From an uncultured Clostridium sp. (GTDB lineage Bacteria; Cyanobacteriota; Vampirovibrionia; Gastranaerophilales; Gastranaerophilaceae): DNA of 64,000 nucleotides. The notes beneath the pieces were generated by a model, which had not been told where the DNA came from, ran no database searches, and saw only the letters and a program-made list of their open reading frames with translations. The DNA lies in contig CAJMDF010000005.1 of the NCBI GenBank assembly GCA_905212085.1, positions 1 to 64,000 on the forward strand, given 5' to 3'. The stretch's first letter is position 1. Every line of letters starts with the position of its first letter. The translations under genes and the position numbers were made by a program. Shown piece by piece: positions 36,635-45,013 of this stretch.

Positions 36635-37438
36635 TTAATTATTTGCCATTCCATAAGGTATTGTTGCTTTTTTTGCAGAATGTGATGCAGGAAAATTTTT
36701 TATTAATGGAAGATTAAGCTCTTCAAAAATATAATCTACGCTTTCACAGTCAAGAAAATCACCGATTGCTATTGCTTTTGTGTTTTTTCTAATTTTTTCA
36801 ATGTTAAATAATTGAGTTACCATTTTGTCAATTTTGTATAGAGGTTCGTTGAGATCTTCTAAGAATAATATAAATTCAAAGTCAGGTATAAAATCCTGTC
36901 CGCAAAGTGATACGAGGGTGGATAAATTCCCGCCCCAGAATGTGCCTTCATAATCGAATTTATCTTTACATACCGTTTCAAAGAATTTATTAATAGTGAA
37001 TTCACAAAGATTTTCTTGTCCAAAATCACTTAAAATCATTGGTCCTGAATAGGTCATAAGTCCCGCTCGTTTTAAAAACATTGCGTTAAGAGCTGTGATG
37101 TCTGAATATCCACAAAAAATTTTGGGGTTTTCTCTAATTAAATCATAATTAATTTTGTTAATTAACCTGATTGCTCCATACCCGCCTCTTAGACAAATTA
37201 TTGCATTTACTGATTTATCCGCAAACATATTATGCAGAGCGTCTAATCTATCTTCGTCAGTTCCTGCCAAATATTTGTTTTTTTTATATACATTATCAGA
37301 TAATTTAATTTTATAGCCTTTATTTTCAAAGAACTTTACTGCACGTAAAAGGTTTGTATCATCTTCCATTGGACCTGAAGGTGCTAAAATTCCGATTGTA
37401 TCTCCTTCTTTTAGTAATGCAGGTTTAATTATCTTCAT
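36635..37438 (-). CDS. ldcA: LD-carboxypeptidase (peptidase S66)
   Basis: A 267 aa serine peptidase of the S66 family, which cleaves the L,D-bond of muropeptide tetrapeptides in cell-wall recycling. GDTIGILAPSGPMED begins the fold. The nucleophile Ser is in CGYSDITALNAMF (~102), the Glu in LFLEDLNEPLYKID (~195-208) and the His in PASHSAKKATIPYG (~250-263). The C-terminus ends very soon after the His region, slightly shorter than usual. It fits with anmK and dacB as a third wall-recycling or wall-trimming enzyme in the window. Confidence 0.88.
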   Translation of the reverse strand: MKIIKPALLKEGDTIGILAPSGPMEDDTNLLRAVKFFENKGYKIKLSDNVYKKNKYLAGTDEDRLDALHNMFADKSVNAIICLRGGYGAIRLINKINYDLIRENPKIFCGYSDITALNAMFLKRAGLMTYSGPMILSDFGQENLCEFTINKFFETVCKDKFDYEGTFWGGNLSTLVSLCGQDFIPDFEFILFLEDLNEPLYKIDKMVTQLFNIEKIRKNTKAIAIGDFLDCESVDYIFEELNLPLIKNFPASHSAKKATIPYGMANN

Positions 37439-37463
37439 AATATTTTCCTTTTCGGTATTATCT

Positions 37464-37472
37464 TGCTATAAT
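37464..37472 (+). promoter_or_regulatory. Extended -10 promoter, leaderless dnaX
   Basis: TGC-TATAAT ends six bases before ATG 37479, so the mRNA start is predicted at the start codon. There is no Shine-Dalgarno. Confidence 0.6.
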
Positions 37473-37478
37473 TTTACC

Positions 37479-39407
37479 ATGAACGAAAAATACATACCTT
37501 TATACAGAAAATATCGTCCTCAAAAATTAGAAGAGGTTGTTGGGCAGGAACATATTAAAAAAGCGTTAAAAAATGCTATTGAGTTAAATAAAATTTCGCA
37601 TGCATATCTTTTTACAGGTCCTAGAGGTACGGGGAAGACTTCTACTGCTCGTATTTTTGCTAAATCTTTAAATTGTAAAGAGGGGCCTACAATTACTCCA
37701 TGCGGTGTTTGTGAAAACTGTATAGATATTACAAATTCAACTCCTATGGATGTAATTGAAATTGATGCTGCAAGTAACAGAAAAGTTGAAGATGCTCAAA
37801 ATATTTTAGAAAAGGTTATGTATGCACCTGTAAACAGCAGATATAAAATTTATATTATAGACGAAGTTCATATGCTTTCAACTACTGCTTTTAATGCGCT
37901 TTTGAAAACATTAGAAGAACCTCCGAAAAATGTTATATTTATTCTTGCAACTACAGAAGTGCATAAAGTTTTAGATACTATAAAAAGCCGTTGTCAGCGT
38001 TTTGATTTTAAACGTATAACTACTGATGATATCGTTAAGCATTTAAGATATATTTCTGATAAGGAAAAGATTAATATAACAGATGATGCGTTATTCACTA
38101 TAGCAAAAAATTCTGCTGGCGGAATGCGTGATAGTATTGCTCTGTTAGATCAATTAAGCGTTCTTGATGGAGAAGAAGCAATTTCAACAGATGATATTAA
38201 TAATTTGCTTGGTCGTTTGTCTTTTGATACTTTAAATTCACTTGCAGATAAAATTGTTAATTCAAAACCTCAAGAAGCTATTGAAGATTTAGAAAAAATT
38301 TATAATTCAGGAAATGAACCTGTTCAGATTTTGACTAATTTAATGGATTATTTAAAGAATTTGTTAATTGTAAAAAATTGCAGAAAAGAAATTGTATTTG
38401 AATTAACTCAAGCAAATGATGCGCAAATTAGTGCATTGAATTCTCAAGCCGAATTAGTAGAAACTCATCAAATAGTATTTTTAATTGATAAATGTTCTGA
38501 TTATATAAAAGAGTTAAAATTGACTAATAATCCTAGACTGTGGTTAGAAGTAGCTATTATTGATCTTGCAAATTTGACGGAAAATACATCTCTGGTTGAA
38601 CTGCAAAATAGGATTGCAAGATTAGAAGGTGGAGCTACAAATATAGGTAGTAATGCAAGATCATATTCAGCTCCTGTTCAGGTTGCTTCATATAAGACAG
38701 CGCCATCGCCTGTAATGAAAGCTGAAATTCAAAGATCTGAGCATGCTAAACCTGATATTTTAAAACAAAAAGAGGCTGAAAAACAAGTTGAAATTCCTAA
38801 AGAACAGCCTGTTCCAAAATCAAATGAAGAAAATCAAGTTCCTGTAAATACTAAAGTTCAAAGTACTGATGATTTTGCCCCTATGCCAAAATCAAAAGCT
38901 GTTGCAGGTGATGATATTTCAGTATTATGGGGACAATTGTTAGAAAATATTCATAGTGCACCGACAAGAGCTCTTTTAAAACAATGGGCAAACCCTGTTA
39001 AAATAACAGCTGAAGATACTGTTTTATCTATGAAAAATGAAATTTTCTTAAATCAGGTTCAAAGCGGTTCTAAAAAACAAGCAATTATTGATGCTGTAAA
39101 TTCTTTATTCGGTCAATCTAATTCAAATGTAACGGTAAGGCTTCCTCATCCTGATGATGTTCAAGTAAAACCTTCAGCACCACATCATTCAGCACCTAAA
39201 ACATTTGAAGCTCCAAAGCCTAAACCTTCACCAATAATGAAACCTGTATCATCTGAACCTGAGGTGAAATCAGAGGAAGTTGAGGAATTAAAGGAAGAAG
39301 TTACTCAACAAGTAAAATCAGATAGTGCAGCTAAAATCGAAGCATCTTTGCATTCAGATAATGTAAATATGGTAATGGAACTTTTTGATGGTAAAGTTAT
39401 TGAATAG
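37479..39407 (+). CDS. dnaX: DNA polymerase III subunit gamma/tau
   Basis: A 642 aa clamp-loader ATPase. Domain I has YRPQKLEEVVGQEH, the P-loop GPRGTGKTST at ~46-55, a four-Cys zinc site (C64 region, CGVCENC) and Walker B IIDEVHML (~125). Sensor 1 is in ILATTEVHKV and the SRC motif in IKSRCQRFDF. Residues ~385-500 form a Pro/Lys/Glu linker, and the tau-like C-terminal domain (~480-642) follows. I saw no in-frame slippery heptamer of the E. coli type that would make a short gamma form. Predicted leaderless. Confidence 0.96.
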   Translation: MNEKYIPLYRKYRPQKLEEVVGQEHIKKALKNAIELNKISHAYLFTGPRGTGKTSTARIFAKSLNCKEGPTITPCGVCENCIDITNSTPMDVIEIDAASNRKVEDAQNILEKVMYAPVNSRYKIYIIDEVHMLSTTAFNALLKTLEEPPKNVIFILATTEVHKVLDTIKSRCQRFDFKRITTDDIVKHLRYISDKEKINITDDALFTIAKNSAGGMRDSIALLDQLSVLDGEEAISTDDINNLLGRLSFDTLNSLADKIVNSKPQEAIEDLEKIYNSGNEPVQILTNLMDYLKNLLIVKNCRKEIVFELTQANDAQISALNSQAELVETHQIVFLIDKCSDYIKELKLTNNPRLWLEVAIIDLANLTENTSLVELQNRIARLEGGATNIGSNARSYSAPVQVASYKTAPSPVMKAEIQRSEHAKPDILKQKEAEKQVEIPKEQPVPKSNEENQVPVNTKVQSTDDFAPMPKSKAVAGDDISVLWGQLLENIHSAPTRALLKQWANPVKITAEDTVLSMKNEIFLNQVQSGSKKQAIIDAVNSLFGQSNSNVTVRLPHPDDVQVKPSAPHHSAPKTFEAPKPKPSPIMKPVSSEPEVKSEEVEELKEEVTQQVKSDSAAKIEASLHSDNVNMVMELFDGKVIE

Positions 39408-39421
39408 ATAGGAGTACTTGA

Positions 39422-39730
39422 ATGTTAGTAAATTCTGTAAGTAAGCAAACTTTTGGATCATCTCAGGTTTATAGAGATGTTTTACTTGGAAAAAGAAATT
39501 TTTATTCATTAAGTACTGATGATAAACTTAATGTTATTTATGATAAATTAAACAGTTTAGAAAAGGATCATAGAAGTTTGTCTGAAAATTAGATAAAAAT
39601 GAATGATTTTAATAAGGAAGCATTTGATTGTTTGCTAGCTGCTTCTTCTAGAAACTCTAGATCTTCTCATGTCGCTTATAATAATATTAAATCTCAGTAT
39701 GAAAGCAACAAACTTAATATAGTTGGTTAA
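39422..39730 (+). pseudogene. Small ORF split by an in-frame TAG
   Basis: ATG 39422 with TAGGAG upstream encodes 56 residues starting MLVNSVSKQTFGSSQVYRDV and then TAG at 39590. The same frame stays open after the TAG for another 45 codons (IKMNDFNKEAF onward) and ends at TAA 39728, overlapping the MEMO gene by 4 bp. It could be a nonsense-mutated gene of 102 codons, a 56 aa gene with a chance downstream frame, or a readthrough case. The KQTFGSS start is like the short F-G element of other unknown proteins here. It may be co-transcribed with dnaX. Confidence 0.5.
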
Positions 39731-41049
39731 ATTTTTGTTGTACTGAATTTAAAAGCTTCTAAATTTTCTGAAAAATAGTTTTTGGAAAGTCCTGCTTTTA
39801 ATTTTAATTGTTCCAAAAATTCTTTTTTGTCAGGCAGTTGTTCCCAAACATCAGGTAGAAATACTGCTTGGTAGTTGCCATCACGAATTATTAGCCCATC
39901 TTCAAATGGTTTTAATTTTTGCAGTAGTTCTTCTTCTGTATCAAAATGTAATCTTTCTGGAATTGACAGTAGTGATATTTTTATGTTTATTTTGTTGAAT
40001 TCATTTAATGTCAGTGCAGGAAATCGCGGATCTGAAAATGCTGCAGAATGAGCATTTTTAATTAAATCGTTAATAAGTGATCGGTGAGGAATAATAGAGC
40101 CAATACAGCCTCTTAGTATTCCGTTTAATTCTAAGGTTACAAAAGATGCACCGTATTCATCAAATATGCATTCGTAGTTATTAACTTCTGTATGACCAAG
40201 TTGTAATCCTGATAGGATACTGTTTGAGCAGATTTTTTTTGCAAAATCTGAGTAATATTTTTTTATGTATTGATTTTTTTCTCCTTCGTATAAAAACCAA
40301 GAGCCATACCCTACAACTCTAGAAGAATCTCCTGTTTTCGCCGCTGAATTTATTAGCCCTTTTCTAATTAGTGAATAATTTTTCTTTTTAGCAAATTCAA
40401 TAAGTCCGCAAATACCCACAGCTCCGCATGCCTGTTCTTGTTCAAAATTGCTTAAATTATTTTCTTCAATCATTTTTGCTGTGTAGTTATCAATTTTTGA
40501 AGCTTCTTTTTCAGGATAAAAATGGCTTAAATCACTTGAGATTATAAACGCATTTTCTTCATCTTCATAGAAATTTTCAATTGTTTCAGATAAATTTTTA
40601 AAATTTTCACAGCCATATAGTATAGGTACAATTTTTGCATTTGGTAAAAAATATTTTATTAATGGTAATTGAACTTCAATTGAATGTTCTTTTTCAAAGG
40701 CAAAATTTCCTATATTACAGTCGCAAAATTTTGCAATTTCTTTAGTCAAGGTTTGATTGACTTCAATATTCCCAAATGGCGTTTCAAAAGCATTATAGCT
40801 GCATACAGAGCATCCAAAAATTCTTTCATAGTGAGCAGGTGCAAATATAAAAATATTTTTTACAGCTTTATTGAGCTGTTGTATTCCTTTAGCAGCCAAT
40901 TCTCCTGAATATTTATAGCCTGCGTGTGGGACAATTATTGCTCTTGAATAATATTTTGGATTTTCAATAGTAAATTTTTTTAATAACTCTTCTAATTCTT
41001 CTTTTTTCGCAGGATAAAAAGTTCCTGCAGCACTCATTTTTTTTATCAT
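39727..41049 (-). CDS. MEMO1-AMMECR1 fusion (AmmeMemoRadiSam proteins B and A)
   Basis: A two-domain protein of 440 aa. The N-terminal part (to ~260) is a MEMO1-like domain with AAGTFYPAKKEELEELL, VPHAGYKYSG and SSDLSHFYP, a non-haem-iron dioxygenase-like fold. The C-terminal part (~285-440) is AMMECR1-like, with GILRGCIGSI and DPRFPALTLNEF. In many anaerobes these domains occur with a radical SAM protein, which is not in this window. The start ATG 41049 is chosen because TATAAT lies six bases upstream and no Shine-Dalgarno exists; the upstream extension to 41064 would cross the promoter. Function not established. Confidence 0.88.
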   Translation of the reverse strand: MIKKMSAAGTFYPAKKEELEELLKKFTIENPKYYSRAIIVPHAGYKYSGELAAKGIQQLNKAVKNIFIFAPAHYERIFGCSVCSYNAFETPFGNIEVNQTLTKEIAKFCDCNIGNFAFEKEHSIEVQLPLIKYFLPNAKIVPILYGCENFKNLSETIENFYEDEENAFIISSDLSHFYPEKEASKIDNYTAKMIEENNLSNFEQEQACGAVGICGLIEFAKKKNYSLIRKGLINSAAKTGDSSRVVGYGSWFLYEGEKNQYIKKYYSDFAKKICSNSILSGLQLGHTEVNNYECIFDEYGASFVTLELNGILRGCIGSIIPHRSLINDLIKNAHSAAFSDPRFPALTLNEFNKINIKISLLSIPERLHFDTEEELLQKLKPFEDGLIIRDGNYQAVFLPDVWEQLPDKKEFLEQLKLKAGLSKNYFSENLEAFKFSTTKI

Positions 41050-41055
41050 AGAATT

Positions 41056-41061
41056 ATTATA
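41056..41061 (-). promoter_or_regulatory. -10 box, leaderless MEMO-AMMECR1 gene
   Basis: TATAAT on the minus strand, six bases before ATG 41049. No ribosome binding site. Confidence 0.5.
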
Positions 41062-41072
41062 CAACTTTTTAC

Positions 41073-42116
41073 TTATTTGGAAATAGGATAGTAAGTTAAT
41101 AAGATATCAGGCTCAAAAATATCTGTTTGTGTAATTTTAAAATTGTAACTGGCATTTATATTATCTATTTTTTGAAATTCAAAACAGGATAAAGATCTGT
41201 TATCACCGGTAATTTTTGGTGCTATAAAATGATAAATTTTATCAGTGTATTTTAATATTTCGCCGTTAAGATGGCCTCCGCTTTCGACTAAAATACTTTT
41301 AATGCCTAGTTCAAAAACTTTATTTAGAATGAAATCTAAATCTAATTTTTCATTTGTTACAGGTGTTTTTATAAAATTTATACCGCCTTCAAACATATCC
41401 AGAGATTCATTAAATAAATATATTTCACCGCTTTTATAAATTGGACTTTCTAAATTTGTTTTGAGTTTTCTATCTAATATAATTTTTTTTCTGTGAAGCA
41501 TGGTTGGGTTATCCGCAAAAATTGTAGATGAAGTTGTCATTATTGCATCATAACGATTCCTTATTTTTTTTACTTCTTCTCTTGCTTTTTCTGATGTAAT
41601 CCATTTAGAAGAGCCGTTATGTGTGGCAATTTTTCCATCCAGTGTTGTTGCTGTTTTTAGAGCTACAAAAGTTTCTTTTTTTTGCATGTTCTTAATGAAA
41701 ACTTCATTTAATTGTCTGCATTCGTCTTCAAGAATGTGCTCTATAACTTCTATCCCTGCATTTTTAAGTTTGCGAATGCCGTTTCCTGCAACAATCGGAT
41801 TGACGTCTTGCATTCCTATTACAACTTTTTTTATTCCTCTTTCAATAATTAAATCGGCGCAAGGAGGTGTTTTCCCATAATGAGAACAAGGTTCAAGATT
41901 TACGATTAAAGTTCCTTCTTTTTCTTCTCCATTATGCAATTTCAAAAGGGCATCTCTTTCAGCGTGGTTATCCCCATATTTATGATGATAACCGTTAGAT
42001 ATTTCATTCCCGTCTTTGTCAAGAACAACACACCCTACTAAAGGATTTGGAGAAGTATATCCTTCACCTTGTTTTGCTAGTTCTATGCATTTTTGCATTA
42101 ATAAGTTATATTGCAT
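41073..42116 (-). CDS. ribD: Bifunctional riboflavin deaminase/reductase
   Basis: A 347 aa riboflavin-pathway enzyme. The N-terminal deaminase domain has the zinc site HAERDALLKL (~50) and PCSHYGKTPPCAD (~77-89). The C-terminal reductase domain begins near 145 (FVALKTATTLDGKIA) and has SILVESGGHLNGEIL (~284-298). No other rib gene is adjacent, and I see no FMN riboswitch upstream. TAAAAT lies six bases before ATG with no Shine-Dalgarno, so it is probably leaderless, which also leaves no room for a leader riboswitch. Confidence 0.95.
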   Translation of the reverse strand: MQYNLLMQKCIELAKQGEGYTSPNPLVGCVVLDKDGNEISNGYHHKYGDNHAERDALLKLHNGEEKEGTLIVNLEPCSHYGKTPPCADLIIERGIKKVVIGMQDVNPIVAGNGIRKLKNAGIEVIEHILEDECRQLNEVFIKNMQKKETFVALKTATTLDGKIATHNGSSKWITSEKAREEVKKIRNRYDAIMTTSSTIFADNPTMLHRKKIILDRKLKTNLESPIYKSGEIYLFNESLDMFEGGINFIKTPVTNEKLDLDFILNKVFELGIKSILVESGGHLNGEILKYTDKIYHFIAPKITGDNRSLSCFEFQKIDNINASYNFKITQTDIFEPDILLTYYPISK

Positions 42117-42122
42117 AATTGT

Positions 42123-42128
42123 ATTTTA
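42123..42128 (-). promoter_or_regulatory. -10 box, leaderless ribD
   Basis: TAAAAT on the minus strand, then ACAATT, then ATG at 42116. Confidence 0.45.
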
Positions 42129-42185
42129 CAATAAAATTTGTTATATTGATTAAATATTTAAAAATAAAATATAAGGAGAAAAATT

Positions 42186-42848
42186 ATGGATTTAAAATAT
42201 ATCGGACACAGCGCATTTGAAATTAAATTAAAAGAAAATTCAATTATGGTAGACCCATATGTAAGTATTAATCCAAAATATGACTGGCATAGTGCAAATA
42301 TTACTGATATATTTTTAACTCATGCTCATGGAGATCACCTCGGTCAGGCAATCGAGATAGCAAAAGAAAAAGATGCAACAATTACTGCAATTGTAGAGTT
42401 AGCTCATTATTGCAAGGAACAGGGCTGCAAAGTAAAAGCTGTAAATTTTGGCGGATGGCTAAATTATGATTGGGGCAGAGTTGTATTTGTGCCGGCATTC
42501 CATACAAGTTCATTACCGGATGGACGCTATGCTGGAGAACCTGCAGGGATTATTTTCGATGTTGAAAATGTTCGTATCTACCATGCAGGTGATACTGCAT
42601 TGACAGCTGAAATGAAAGTAATAAAAGAATTATATAGACCAAATATTGCACTTTTACCAATTGGTGGACATTATACTATGGATGTTGAACATGCTGCGGT
42701 AGCAGCTGATTGGATTGGTGCTCAGACTGTAATTCCTATGCATTATAACACTTTCCCTGAAATCCAAACTGATTTGGAAAAATTTATGAAACTTGTTCAA
42801 ATTAATAATTCAAATTGCGTAATTTTAAATCCTGAAAATGTTAATTAG
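42186..42848 (+). CDS. MBL-fold metal-dependent hydrolase (UPF0173 family)
   Basis: A 220 aa metallo-beta-lactamase-fold protein. The metal site HAHGDHLG is at ~53-60, a further His in PAFHTSS (~103), Asp/His in YHAGDTAL (~128-135) and His in PIGGHYTMD and PMHYNTFP. All ligands are present. The pattern is that of UPF0173/YtkL-like hydrolases, whose substrate is not settled. It has a clear AAGGAG Shine-Dalgarno. Confidence 0.9.
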   Translation: MDLKYIGHSAFEIKLKENSIMVDPYVSINPKYDWHSANITDIFLTHAHGDHLGQAIEIAKEKDATITAIVELAHYCKEQGCKVKAVNFGGWLNYDWGRVVFVPAFHTSSLPDGRYAGEPAGIIFDVENVRIYHAGDTALTAEMKVIKELYRPNIALLPIGGHYTMDVEHAAVAADWIGAQTVIPMHYNTFPEIQTDLEKFMKLVQINNSNCVILNPENVN

Positions 42849-42914
42849 TCCGCTTTCTAATTGTATAAAATTTTTGTTGTTTTAAACTTTGAAAGTGTAT
42901 TGGAGATTAAAATT

Positions 42915-43871
42915 ATGGATATATTATTTGTAATTGACAGGTTAGAGTTAAAGTATTTTGAATTTAATAATCTGGTAACTAATTTTTGGCTGATTAGAGA
43001 ATTGTTATTTAAAAATAATAATGTTTACATAACTACAATTGATAATTTAGGCTTGAATAGTGGTGTAGCTTATACTAATTGTTATGAAGCTTATGAAAAA
43101 AACGGAAATATTTTCTACGATAAAGCTCTAATTAAAAAGAATATAAATGATTTCCCATTAGTTCTATTCAGACCTGATCCACCGGTTGATTTGGATTATA
43201 TCAATGCGACTTATATCTTTGATTTTGTAGATAGAAATAAAACTCTGATTTTAAATGATCCAAAATCTATCAGAAATTTTAATGAAAAAATGCATACCGT
43301 AAAATTTTTAGATTTAATGCCTGAAAATATTGTAACTTCTTCAAAAACAGATATTATTGAATTTTTAAAAGAACATGATGAAATTGTTTTGAAGCCTCTA
43401 AATGCCTGCTTTGGTGCTGGTGTTATGACATTGAAAAAAGGGGATAAAAATATTGCTGTAATTATTAATACAATGACAAAAAATCAAACACAGTTGATTA
43501 TGGTTCAAAAATATATTCCTAAAGCTCGTTTTGGAGATAAAAGGGTTATGTTCTTAGGAGATGAAGTGCTTGATGTTTGTGTTCAAAAATTACCATCTAA
43601 TGATGACTTCAAATTTAATGAGCATTGTGACAGTAATATAGTAAAGGCGGAATTAACCCCTAGCGAAAAAGAGAAGTTCCTTCCTGTAGCTAAGGAATTA
43701 AATTCTTTAGGTTTGCCATTGGTAGGATTAGATGTAATTGATGAAAAAATAATTGAGATAAATGTGACAAGTCCATGTTATTTTATAAAAGAGGTTAACG
43801 GACATTTTAATACTAATTTAGAAAAGAAAATTACTGAGTTTATTCTATCTAAAATTTATGTAAAAGCTTAG
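42915..43871 (+). CDS. gshB: Glutathione synthase-like ATP-grasp ligase
   Basis: A 318 aa enzyme of the prokaryotic GshB type. It has VLFRPDPPVDLDYINAT (~90-106), ILNDPKSIRNFNEKMHTVKF (~117-136), KPLNACFGAGVM (ATP-grasp loop, ~170-181), RVMFLGDEVLDVCVQK and a C-terminal EINVTSP metal/ADP site. The frame extends to 42861, but I start at ATG 42915 because TGGAG lies just upstream and it fits the family. No gshA lies nearby; related ligases make other peptides, so the product is probable rather than certain. Confidence 0.82.
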   Translation: MDILFVIDRLELKYFEFNNLVTNFWLIRELLFKNNNVYITTIDNLGLNSGVAYTNCYEAYEKNGNIFYDKALIKKNINDFPLVLFRPDPPVDLDYINATYIFDFVDRNKTLILNDPKSIRNFNEKMHTVKFLDLMPENIVTSSKTDIIEFLKEHDEIVLKPLNACFGAGVMTLKKGDKNIAVIINTMTKNQTQLIMVQKYIPKARFGDKRVMFLGDEVLDVCVQKLPSNDDFKFNEHCDSNIVKAELTPSEKEKFLPVAKELNSLGLPLVGLDVIDEKIIEINVTSPCYFIKEVNGHFNTNLEKKITEFILSKIYVKA

Positions 43872-44917
43872 TTAATTTTTATATTTTGGACAATACCTCC
43901 AATGTCAATTATTTTAACGATTGGTTTACCTTCTTCTGTAGTTCCGATTATTGCATTGAAATCATGTAGATCAGTATGTTGTAATCCGTGTTGATTTAAT
44001 ATTTTTTGTAAAAAATTTAATATTAACGTTTCTTTTGTGTACGGCTTGAATTTATTGTTTATAAATTCTCCTGGAATTATATCTTGATCAATGACTTCAT
44101 ACAGTTCAATTCCAGTTTTATTATAAAAATCATTTGCAAATTCTTCCAGACTATTATACTCTTTTTTGAATTTAACAATAGGGCTGGAATGTTTAGGAGC
44201 TGTTTCATATTTTGTTGTCATGTAACCTGCTTTTGTATCCCCCCAATAGAATTTTGTAATATATTCACTTGGAACATTTTTATTTAAGTACAGTCCATGT
44301 GCTATTTCGGAATATTGTCCGTTCGTATCACATTCAAGTGATAATGGATTTATCTTTCTAAATTTTTTAATAAATAATCTTTCCAAAGTTGGTTTTTGTC
44401 CTTTTTCTTTAAGTACATACCCTCTTTTAATGTATAACCCCTTAACTTTTAGTCGTTTTAAGGTTATTAAATTATTTTCTGGTAGTATTCCAAAGTGTCT
44501 AAGTCCTTTTGTTAAAAAAATAGATACTTCTTTAATTCTTTTATTTTCTAAATTAGCTTTTGATTTGTTGTACTCTTTGCTGCCTATTTGGGCATCATAT
44601 GGCTTTAAATGTTTTATTGCAGCTCTAAACAGCATAAATATTTTGCCGATGATTTCATTTTTTTCTTCTTGAGTTTTTCCAGTTAATTTTATAAGCCAGC
44701 TATCAGGTAAATTCCCGGCTATTCGTTTTGATTTTGGATCTTTTATAAATACATCAATAATTTCTTTTTGGGTTGTTATGAATCGTCTGGAAAATTCTTC
44801 TGTAGCTCCTTGGAATGATATTTCTTGTTTATTTTTATAATAAGAATACGGAATAGGATTTTGTCCGATTCCGTAAAAAGGTTTCATAGTATAGTTTATA
44901 TTCCCAAGATTTTTCAC
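43868..44917 (-). CDS. Unknown protein with kinase-like catalytic loop
   Basis: A 349 aa protein with no family I recognise overall. Near the C-terminus (residues ~311-318) it has HTDLHDFN, which matches the protein-kinase catalytic loop H-x-D-x4-N, and ~22 residues later IIDIGGI, matching D-x-G of the metal-binding DFG. The order and spacing are those of eukaryotic-like and aminoglycoside-type kinases. A glycine-rich loop and beta3 Lys are not obvious. The N-terminus has EISFQGATEEF, an F-x-G element shared with other unknown proteins here. No signal peptide. It converges on gshB with a 4 bp overlap. Confidence 0.6.
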   Translation of the reverse strand: MKNLGNINYTMKPFYGIGQNPIPYSYYKNKQEISFQGATEEFSRRFITTQKEIIDVFIKDPKSKRIAGNLPDSWLIKLTGKTQEEKNEIIGKIFMLFRAAIKHLKPYDAQIGSKEYNKSKANLENKRIKEVSIFLTKGLRHFGILPENNLITLKRLKVKGLYIKRGYVLKEKGQKPTLERLFIKKFRKINPLSLECDTNGQYSEIAHGLYLNKNVPSEYITKFYWGDTKAGYMTTKYETAPKHSSPIVKFKKEYNSLEEFANDFYNKTGIELYEVIDQDIIPGEFINNKFKPYTKETLILNFLQKILNQHGLQHTDLHDFNAIIGTTEEGKPIVKIIDIGGIVQNIKIN

Positions 44918-45013
44918 AATTGTTAAACGTGTAACAAAAAACTTTTTTGCTAGTTTAAAGTGTAAAATTTACAATTGTTCATAATTAATTTTCAAGAATA
45001 TATCTATACTTTT

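Noticed and set aside
37479..39407. Programmed frameshift for a short gamma form of dnaX
   Set aside because: An A-rich run (in GSKKQA) exists, but the codon phase does not fit the X-XXY-YYZ slippery pattern and no stem was evident.
41073..42185. FMN riboswitch upstream of ribD
   Set aside because: Only ~70 bp separate ribD from the divergent hydrolase gene, and the predicted promoter sits on the start codon, leaving no leader.
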